A stretch of 13,754 nucleotides of DNA from Gryganskiella cystojenkinii (Eukaryota; Mortierellomycota; Mortierellomycetes; Mortierellales; Mortierellaceae), in contig JAAAIG010000832.1 of the NCBI GenBank assembly GCA_015852425.1, positions 310-14,063 on the forward strand. Direction: 5' to 3'. Below the pieces are notes generated by a model, which was given only the letters and a program-made list of their open reading frames with translations, made no database searches and had not been told where the DNA came from. The translations under genes were made by a program, and so were the position numbers. Positions 7,734 to 13,754 of the stretch are shown piece after piece (the first letter of the stretch is position 1; the number at the start of each line of letters is the position of its first letter).

Positions 7734-9521
7734 TCAGTCAAACAGTGAGCCGATACCGCGAGGATGCTCGGCCTTCCATTGTTTAACCTTCACCAACTCC
7801 TTCTCCGCCTCCTTGTCTGCCCAGGCTCTGGACTCGGTCAGACCTTTGATCGTCTTCAACTTTGGCCAATGGTCATGAATCCACTCCAGTTCCTTGACCC
7901 CGATCCGGTGTGCACAATTCCGCACATCCAGGACCTCCATTTCATTCATGCCGTGTAACATGTCTAGGCCAGACTCCAATGACAGAGCTAGACACTCGGT
8001 GTGCATCTTATCCAGGTCTCGATGATCGTTTCTCGATTGTCCACTCAAAACCAGTTCCCGAAGGTTGGTCAGTCTGCTCAGTTGAGAGTAAACTGTCTTG
8101 TGGGCGTACTTCTCGCCTTCGGTCATTATAGGTTTGGGGTTGACATTGACGTCCAATCGAGCTCGAATGCTTACCTGTATCACCACCGCCAGACGCTCCA
8201 GTGTCTGCTCACAGGCCCAGGGCCTTTTGTCGTCGTTGTTGCCTTCGGGATCGTACAGGTGCCAGTAGAAAAGTGGGAGGTCAACTGCTTTATCATACGG
8301 TCGGGACAAGGTCTGGATCTTGAACAACTTGAGGTTCGTCGCTCGCTGCATGAACTGTTGGATATCATCACTCCAGACCATGGCAACGCCGTCCAGTGTA
8401 AGCTCTCTGATAGAGGCAGCGATATCCAACAAGGCCTTCTGAGCGAACGTGCTGTAAGACACACGCGGGGCCCTGATGTTGATCTTAGTTAACTGGCCTG
8501 GGTTGATCAGGAAGACATCCTCCAGCATCTCCTTGCACTCATCACCCTCATCATCAACCGCCCACTCGAGCTGCTTCAACGCTTTCAAGGTAATACCGAT
8601 ATGCCGTAGTGCTTTGTTCGAATTCCAGATCACCTGGTTGTTAATCATTGGATCATAGCAGAAGTCTCTGCGAACCTTGAGAGCAACCAAATTAGGGCAT
8701 CTAGTTACAAAGTCCATTAACGAGGCCTCGGACCCGGTGAAGTTCAGAACCTCGAGATGATGCAGGCGAGGAAGGTGGCTAGCCACTTCGTTCCAAGACT
8801 TTTCATAATGACTCTGGCCCACCTTTTGATACTTTATCGACAAGAACTCGAGGTGGTCCGACTTGATAAGTGAGAGGAGGTTCGTCGTCGGCACTGCGGA
8901 AGTTGGGTCTTGCTGCTCCGGTCCGACCATATCTTCGAAGTTACCAGTGATCAACAACTCGTTCATGCTCGTGTTCTTGTTCAACAACTCCAAGACTACA
9001 TCCGATGGCGACATGTAAGGGACGGTGGTGGTGAGGTTGATCGGGGATAGGGCTTCGGCATAGGCGAGAATTTCAGCCTCTGTGTCACCTGAAGTAGCGA
9101 CGTTGAACAAGAGTTCAATAGCCTGGAGTTGCTGGCAGTCGGCTGCAAGAAGAAGGTTGCCAAATGCGAGACCGAATGCTGCACGGAAGGTCTGTATGAA
9201 GAAGCGATTGCGGAGGAAGGTCTGTGTCTCGAGAGTATGGTGAAAGAGGCTGCAACGCCTCTTATTGGAGAGACTGACGGTCCGCCAGAGAATCGGGCTC
9301 CAAATGGTAGCCCACGTATTGGACACGCAAATACATCTGGATATCTCGGCGATGGTGAGGTGTTGAGCGATCATGTTCGCCAACTCTGGCGGCAACTGCC
9401 ATCGAAATACGGCCAGTATGTTCTCTGAAGATGGCGAGGGTGGTGAGGGTAAGGAGGGTGGTGAAGGTAGGGAGGGTGTGAGAGGCTCTTTGTTTTGTTG
9501 CTCTTTCTCGTTGTTGTGCAT
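7734..9521 (-). CDS. F-box protein, intronless (595 aa)
   Basis: Likely substrate-recognition subunit of an SCF ubiquitin ligase, binding Skp1 through its F-box (family knowledge); the target is unknown. The start is ATG at 9519-9521 and the stop is TGA at 7734-7736, with no intron. Residues 1-40 are low complexity with a Pro/Ser repeat (LPSPPS twice, residues 18-29). An F-box follows at about 42-84 (LPPELANMIAQHLTIAEISR, then CICVSNTWATIWSPILWRTV). The rest is a long Leu-rich region with irregular repeats such as LPRLHHLEVLNFTGSE, CPNLVALKV, LRELVLSGQS and MEVLDVRNC, consistent with a degenerate LRR-like solenoid. Large families of such single-copy-like F-box genes are typical of Mortierella-type genomes (inference). 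A CT-rich leader on its own strand lies just upstream, at 9541-9612. Confidence 0.87.
   Translation of the reverse strand: MHNNEKEQQNKEPLTPSLPSPPSLPSPPSPSSENILAVFRWQLPPELANMIAQHLTIAEISRCICVSNTWATIWSPILWRTVSLSNKRRCSLFHHTLETQTFLRNRFFIQTFRAAFGLAFGNLLLAADCQQLQAIELLFNVATSGDTEAEILAYAEALSPINLTTTVPYMSPSDVVLELLNKNTSMNELLITGNFEDMVGPEQQDPTSAVPTTNLLSLIKSDHLEFLSIKYQKVGQSHYEKSWNEVASHLPRLHHLEVLNFTGSEASLMDFVTRCPNLVALKVRRDFCYDPMINNQVIWNSNKALRHIGITLKALKQLEWAVDDEGDECKEMLEDVFLINPGQLTKINIRAPRVSYSTFAQKALLDIAASIRELTLDGVAMVWSDDIQQFMQRATNLKLFKIQTLSRPYDKAVDLPLFYWHLYDPEGNNDDKRPWACEQTLERLAVVIQVSIRARLDVNVNPKPIMTEGEKYAHKTVYSQLSRLTNLRELVLSGQSRNDHRDLDKMHTECLALSLESGLDMLHGMNEMEVLDVRNCAHRIGVKELEWIHDHWPKLKTIKGLTESRAWADKEAEKELVKVKQWKAEHPRGIGSLFD
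9435..9470 (-). repeat. LPSPPS-coding tandem repeat in the F-box gene
   Basis: Two 18-bp units encode LPSPPS-LPSPPS near the F-box protein N-terminus. On the plus strand this appears as GGTGAGGGT/GGAGGGTGG-type G-rich DNA that extends on both sides. Slippage there would change length without a frameshift. Confidence 0.6.
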
Positions 9522-9990
9522 CGTGTGGAGTAGATGATGAGAGTACTATGTGGAGCTGAAAAGAGAGAGAAAGAGATGCTGAAGAATGAGAGAAAGAAAA
9601 AAAAAGGGTGAGGATGAAGAGGAAATAAGTAGTTGAACCAGGATGCCCCATGGAGCGTGAAAACACTTTATGACCTCGAATACCGGTAAGGGTCGTCGAT
9701 CTTTGTTGCTTGGTTGTGGTGGCGACCAGGACTTCTTAAGGAAGTGGATTGACCGATGACACCATTCCCTGTTCTTTTCGTCGCGCAGTCCAGATTTCAT
9801 AATTCCTTTTTTCGTATTTGATCTATCCTTTTCGAGAGTATCATCTGTCCTTTTTGGTATGTCTCCGACACTTTGACCCCTTCTCTCGCTTTTCTCTCTC
9901 TTTCTTTTTCTTTCTTCTTTCCTTCTGTTCGCCACTTCACACTTTCAATTTTCACTCTCATCATCCGCTTTAACATCCAGTACTCCCTTC
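9522..9990. promoter_or_regulatory. Probable divergent promoter region
   Basis: Purine-rich DNA at 9541-9612 is a CT-rich leader for the minus-strand F-box gene. From about 9854 to 9960 the plus strand itself becomes CT-rich (TCTCTCTTTCTTTTTCTTTC), resembling a leader for a plus-strand unit. Between them lies mixed-composition DNA of about 240 bp. Both strands carry apparent open frames here, but these are explained by the low-complexity composition. Confidence 0.45.
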
Positions 9991-10569
9991 CTTTCAGGAC
10001 TCCACGAAGACTTGAGAACAGGTTGTAGGTGTTGTTATTTCTTTATGTTCCTTTATTTTCTTTTTGTTCTCGCCATCGTTCGCGCTGCGTTCAAATTTCT
10101 GTGGGAAAGGAGGGGTTCTCAAGTCATCGGCCCTCTTGTCGGTCACTGCATCTACTTGTTCGTATCCGCACAAATGCACATTCTCGCTCCTCTATCATAT
10201 CGGACGACCTTCATCGAATGACGCCTTATCCTGCCGATCAGCCGCTCGCCAGGAAAGATGGACGGTGTTGGAAGCTTCGAGATGCAGTCGTCGACCTGGG
10301 GGTAACTAAGCCAGGTAAATGAAAAAAGGTAATGGTGTGGTGGGGTGCTATGGCCTGCCGCCTGCTCGTTGGCGCACCCTGCACAACTCTTCTTTTCCAT
10401 CAGCAGTTGAAAAGTAGGTTGACTGAGAGCAGGCCCATGAGGGAATTTTTGGTCATCGAGCAATAAAAAAAATGCATAAAAACAACATCAATGTGAATGA
10501 TCCAACGGTGTTCCCGGCGGTCGGATATGAGATCACTCGGGTCTTTTTCACACTCTCTTTTTTTGTTCG

Positions 10570-10988
10570 TGTGATTGCCAGGTCGGAGATAAAAAAATAT
10601 TTGATTCCCTTTGATATTGAATTGTTGACTCCACTGAGAGGGCTCGAGCGGTTTTTGGTCGAGAGCATCAGTTTGTTCATACTCTGCCGAGGACATGTGG
10701 ACAAGGACCTTTCCTTCTTCGATGGTGATGACAGCAGAGTCAGTTCTTCAAATCAAGGAAAGAAAATCATGCATGGGGGAAGAGAGAGGAGAGGAAGCCA
10801 AGCCCTCCGTCATAATTGTTGTCATCACCACTTCATTTCTCGGGTCGACGACTGCACCAGGTTTAATTCTTTGGTCATTTCTTGTTTTACACTATGAATT
10901 GGTTTTATCATTGCGGGCGGTCTCGAGTCTTCATCGCCCGTGCCGATCACCGCATTATCCGTGCCCGCACCTTCGTCTCCCCACGGTG
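10570..10988 (-). other. Candidate minus-strand exon pair of an unknown gene
   Basis: Exon A (10988 down to 10832) follows a pyrimidine-rich acceptor ending CCATTCCAG and reads PWGDEGAGTDNAVIGTGDED..., ending QSSTREMK. Exon B (from 10745 down) follows a TTTGAAG acceptor and reads TDSAVITIEEGKVLVHMSS, then AEYEQTDALDQKPLEPSQWS. The intervening 86-bp intron would use a weak GTGGTG donor and has a long CT tract. Its phase joins the two frames without a stop, and its length matches the other introns in the window. Start, end and upstream exons are not found and no family is recognised. This could be chance. Confidence 0.25.
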
Positions 10989-11448
10989 CTGGAATGGTCG
11001 GAGGGAACAAAGGCAAAAAGTGGTAAAAGGAGAGACATGAGATGGAGGGAATTCAGAAACGCGGCAAAGGACCACAAGGATGTGGAGTGGAAATTGTTGA
11101 ACCTTGAATTTTTCCTTTACGGTCGCGTTCCCGCCGTTCGTGTAATTTCTGTATAGTTCAGTGCACGATCTTCGACAATATCTCTAGTATTTTTTTAATA
11201 TAGGACGTCTCTCACACTCTTGACGATACTCCTTTTGCAAGCTAGAAGGCATGAGAAGAGATACCGGTGGTGGTTCTCCTCTTTTCTCTCTTTGCCTTGG
11301 ACTCTTTACTTGACCATTTCTCTCTCTTTCTTTATTACACGCCTTTTCATCTCGTATCCACCGTCCGTTTCGATCAGTCCGGCTATCATTGACAATACCA
11401 AGAATGATCCCTAACTAGAGCTAACCTGGTTTCCCCTCTATTTTGCAG

Positions 11449-11515
11449 CTCTTTGGCCTTGGCGGATGTGACCAAAGCAATCGAACAGGGAGGGTACGAT
11501 GAAGAAACAAAATAG
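11449..11515 (+). other. Candidate plus-strand terminal exon
   Basis: A good intron 3' end (GCTAACCTGG branch-like sequence, then CCCCTCTATTTTGCAG ending at 11448) precedes a short open frame reading SLALADVTKAIEQGGYDEET, then Lys and TAG at 11513-11515. I could not find a matching upstream exon: a GTATCC donor at about 11355 would give a usual-length intron, but the sequence before it is CT-rich and not coding-like. I recognise no family. Confidence 0.25.
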
Positions 11516-11570
11516 TAGCCCTCACCTTCTCGTACACTCCACTCGGTAGAGTATAGAGGCGGAGAACCAT

Positions 11571-11613
11571 GTTCTGTGTCTGAACACTAAATAAGCTTTT
11601 GGTGTCACAGAAC
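11571..11613. other. Imperfect stem-loop
   Basis: GTTCTGTG (11571-11578) pairs exactly with CACAGAAC (11606-11613). After a 5-base bulge, ACAC (11584-11587) pairs with GTGT (11602-11605), leaving a 14-base loop that includes TAAATAAGC. It lies 56 bases beyond the candidate terminal exon ending at 11515, so it could be a 3' UTR structure. Function is unknown. Confidence 0.4.
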
Positions 11614-12115
11614 AAAGAATTCGCCCTTATCCCAAGCTCCACAGATCCCAGCAAGAGATGCAAAAAACGAACCCTGATATCAGAGAACACAATTCTTTGC
11701 CCTAAATGACGCGATTGAATACAGTATATTTTCGCCCGGTTTTAATTGTGTGTTCATATGGTATTTACTTGTGCTAGGCATGGACACATCAATTGACAAA
11801 GGGCCTTCTTTCGTTCCAGCCGAAACAAACAAACAAAGGATTACTGGCGATTATGGTATTCCCCACCATGGCGTCGCGTCCACAACACGAGCAACAAAGA
11901 GCACCCAAATCAGGGAAAGTGGACAAACAACTATTTCCTGGTTTTAGGAACTCTTTGTGTTTTGCGTATGCGAGAACAAAACAATTATTGTGCATATTTT
12001 TTTTCCCTCACTCCATCCTTCTCTGCAAGAGAGTACGCTACGTAGACATTCTTTTTCTGCAGAGATGAACAGACCTGTTATGAAGACGACGTTATCATCT
12101 TTCCCCGCCCCAATT
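11614..12115. other. Intergenic stretch, one small ORF with strong start context
   Basis: No recognisable gene. CACCATGG at 11864-11871 opens a 66-codon plus-strand frame (11868-12068, starting MASRPQHEQQRAPKSG). An overlapping frame from ATG 11780 runs to TAG 11945-11947 (MDTSIDKGPSFVPAETN...). Neither resembles a known family, and their overlap argues that at least one is chance. A short (AAAC)n run lies near 11822-11836. Confidence 0.35.
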
Positions 12116-12200
12116 AAAAAAGTCTCGCTCACACCTCCTTCGCCCTTCCTCTTTCGTTCTCTTTGCTCACTTTTTTCTGTTTTCACGTTGCCGATTTGTA
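12116..12200 (+). promoter_or_regulatory. CT-rich leader of the hydrolase gene
   Basis: The 85 bases before the hydrolase ATG are dominated by CTCC/CTTTC runs, matching the leader style of the other genes. This supports transcription starting here and ATG 12201 as the first codon. Confidence 0.5.
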
Positions 12201-13754
12201 ATGCTAGCTTATATCATTCGCCAGTTCCTTCAACAAGTGTACTTTGGGAAAAGTCTCTACCGAGGTCTGCTTTTGGTCTTCTGTCGCTGGTGGACCAACT
12301 CTTCAAGTCCTCAAGTCGTCTTCTATAACCAACTTAGTGACATCAAAGGCCGCAATCTGCAGAATTCCAAACCGAACCTCGACATGATAGCTGTCCACAA
12401 GTTCGTCAATAGGTAATAGGAAGGACGCCCCTAACTCTCCGATCCTCTGAACGGACGATGTTCGAAAGAAGGGTGGCATTTCACTTCCTACTTTGACCTT
12501 ACTTATCTTCTTATTATGTCGTTTATATATCTCCTATCCCGCGTAGTTTCAATCATCAATACGCGACGGTTAACGGGCACAAGTACCACTACGTGGACGA
12601 AGGCGACGCAAAAAATGAGACGCTGGTTCTTGTTCACGGATTCCCTGACTTTTGGTTCGGATGGAGAAACCAGATCCTGTTCCTGGTCAATCAAGGATAC
12701 CGCGTCATAGCTGTCGATTGTATGGGCTACGGAGAAACCGTGAGTTTTTTTTTGCTTCACATTCTCTCGCTTTTTTTTGGTCATGATCCGTGTGGCGGAG
12801 AAGCTGATGCCATTTTCAATTTATACGCTCCAGGAGCAACCCAGATGTGTGGGCAACGACGTTCGGCCCTACACCAACAAGAGCATCGCGACGGACCTGG
12901 TAAAGTTGTTGGATCATTTGAATGTACCCAAGGCTGTCTTTATAGGTCACGATTGGTAAGAGATTCACCGCTTCGCACTTGACGGAGAAGAGGATACGAT
13001 ATGGCCTAACGTTTTGGATCACACGCAAGACGTAATCAACAAAGCTTAATTCACTTATTTCGTGTTTTTTTATCCTTTTTCGTGTTAGGGGCTCCGGCCA
13101 CGCTTGGTCCGCTGGAAGGTGGTTCCCAGAGCGCTGTAATGCCATCATCAGGTAAGAAAGATATGAGCAAGTGTGATCGGACAAGAGCAACATTTCAGGT
13201 ATCATCTTTATTTATTTTATTTTATTTTATATTATACATCAAACTTAGCATCGGCAATCCCGACTTTCTACCTCGGTCGACCTTCGTTAGTACAAGTCTC
13301 CTCATCTTGCTCAATCCCGCAATGTTTTACTTTACTATTTTCGAGTCAAGCGAAGTCGAGCAATGGTTCGATGGAGACGTAAGTTATGTCCACAAAACTT
13401 GTTAGTATTGAATTTTGTTCGTTTTGATCGTTTTTATTAATTTTATTTTGGACCTATTCGCTGTATATTCGATTTCTTTGACCGAAGGCTCGAACTTTGG
13501 CTGAGACCTCTTTCGATTACCTTTACCCAAACACGGACGAGGCTATTACTGAGGAACAGAGAGAGTACTACATCTCGACGTTCACAAAAACTTCTTTCCA
13601 TGGGGGATACAACTACTACCGCGGTCGTCGAATGAACTTTGAGGACGAGCTTTGTAAGTGATGTTCTACTCTTCTTCCTTTTTATGCTCTTGACGCCATC
13701 GAGAAAGCGCGTCCTTCCCCCGAAAAAACGTGGTAGTCATCGTTTCACATGTTT
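12201..13754 (+). CDS. Epoxide-hydrolase-type alpha/beta hydrolase, 3' partial
   Basis: Predicted to open epoxides to diols through a covalent Asp-ester intermediate (family knowledge). Proposed exons are 12201-12412, 12547-12739, 12834-12955, 13089-13151, 13249-13378 and 13488-13653. All introns are GT-AG and phase-consistent, giving 295 residues before the window ends inside the next intron or exon. The N-terminus (MLAYIIRQFLQQVYFGKSLY, then RGLLLVFCRWW) is hydrophobic and may anchor the enzyme in a membrane. The fold follows: NGHKYHYVDEG, the oxyanion motif HGFPDFW at 101-107, DCMGYGET, and the nucleophile elbow GHDWG at 173-177 with D175 as nucleophile. The cap region includes GGYNYYRG (279-286), where a Tyr commonly assists ring opening. 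The acid Asp/Glu and catalytic His lie beyond the edge. Relatives include haloalkane dehalogenases, but HGFPDFW and the cap Tyr favour epoxide hydrolase. Confidence 0.92.
13207..13229 (+). repeat. TTTTA microsatellite in hydrolase intron 4
   Basis: A run of TTTA/TTTTA units (TTTA TTTA TTTTA TTTTA TTTTA) sits just upstream of the acceptor at 13248. It probably doubles as the T-rich tract of the intron and may vary in length between strains. Confidence 0.6.

Larger units (their letters stand above)
9991..11570. other. Unresolved stretch with coding-like fragments
   Basis: I cannot assemble a complete gene here. On the plus strand there are short frames at 10218-10322 (MTPYPADQPLARKDG...) and 10332-10466 (MVWWGAMACRLL..., ending just before AATAAA-type bases at 10462), which share a frame across one TGA. 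A possible plus-strand terminal exon lies at 11449-11515. On the minus strand, frames at 10570-10988 and 11180-11405 look protein-like. Much of the plus strand is pyrimidine-rich, so minus-strand frames gain Lys/Glu/Arg by composition alone. The stretch may hold one multi-exon gene, a non-coding transcript or a decayed gene. Confidence 0.4.

Noticed and set aside
7764..8492. Plus-strand frames inside the F-box gene
   Set aside because: They are shadows of a long, conserved minus-strand reading frame.
9546..9935. 129-codon minus-strand frame rich in Lys, Arg and Glu
   Set aside because: It is caused by the CT-rich plus-strand leader and purine tracts, with no conserved pattern and mono-residue runs at both ends.
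10695..11156. 153-codon plus-strand frame
   Set aside because: There is no family resemblance, the composition changes along its length, and it is antisense to a better-looking minus-strand exon candidate.
1..13754. tRNA, rRNA, CRISPR, insertion sequence or viral insert
   Set aside because: I looked for cloverleaf or GGTTCGA-type signatures, spaced repeats, terminal inverted repeats with target duplications and polymerase or capsid motifs, and found none convincing.

Overview
This is nuclear DNA from a filamentous fungus, most likely an early-diverging one of the Mortierella type (inference). The evidence is as follows: intron-rich genes with GT-AG introns of about 70-135 bp, CT-rich leaders before start codons, AATAAA-type poly(A) signals, a metazoan-style XRCC3 rather than a typical ascomycete Rad57, and an F-box protein and a DUF3712/Tag1-like relic of kinds common in that group. 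I see no prokaryotic features, tRNA, rRNA, CRISPR array, intact transposon or virus.

Layout, left to right. (1) 88-1727, +: four-exon XRCC3-like RAD51 paralogue, preceded by a 10-codon upstream ORF whose TGA overlaps the start codon as ATGA. (2) 1968-5230, +: about 13-exon exocyst subunit Sec8/EXOC4, starting 240 bp after XRCC3. Its reading frame stops at about 685 residues, inside a conserved part of the family, so the usual C-terminal third is missing here. (3) 5231-5664: the Sec8 3' end, then a purine-rich tract that could be a CT-rich leader for an antisense unit. (4) 5665-7538, -: a heavily frameshifted relic of a secreted or vacuolar beta-sandwich repeat protein. (5) 7734-9521, -: intronless 595-residue F-box protein. 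(6) 9522-12200: 2.7 kb without a gene I can recognise, containing a probable divergent promoter, coding-like pieces on both strands and a possible 3' stem-loop. (7) 12201 to the right edge, +: alpha/beta-hydrolase of the epoxide-hydrolase type with a hydrophobic N-terminus, cut off by the window end before the rest of its catalytic triad.

The genes do not form a pathway. XRCC3 (recombinational repair), Sec8 (exocytosis), the F-box protein (ubiquitin ligase adaptor) and the hydrolase (epoxide detoxification or lipid metabolism) look like ordinary genomic neighbours. I found no convincing new multi-gene system. The observations most worth checking are the shortened Sec8, the decayed repeat gene beside it, the overlapping uORF of XRCC3, and the unresolved 10-11.5 kb stretch.
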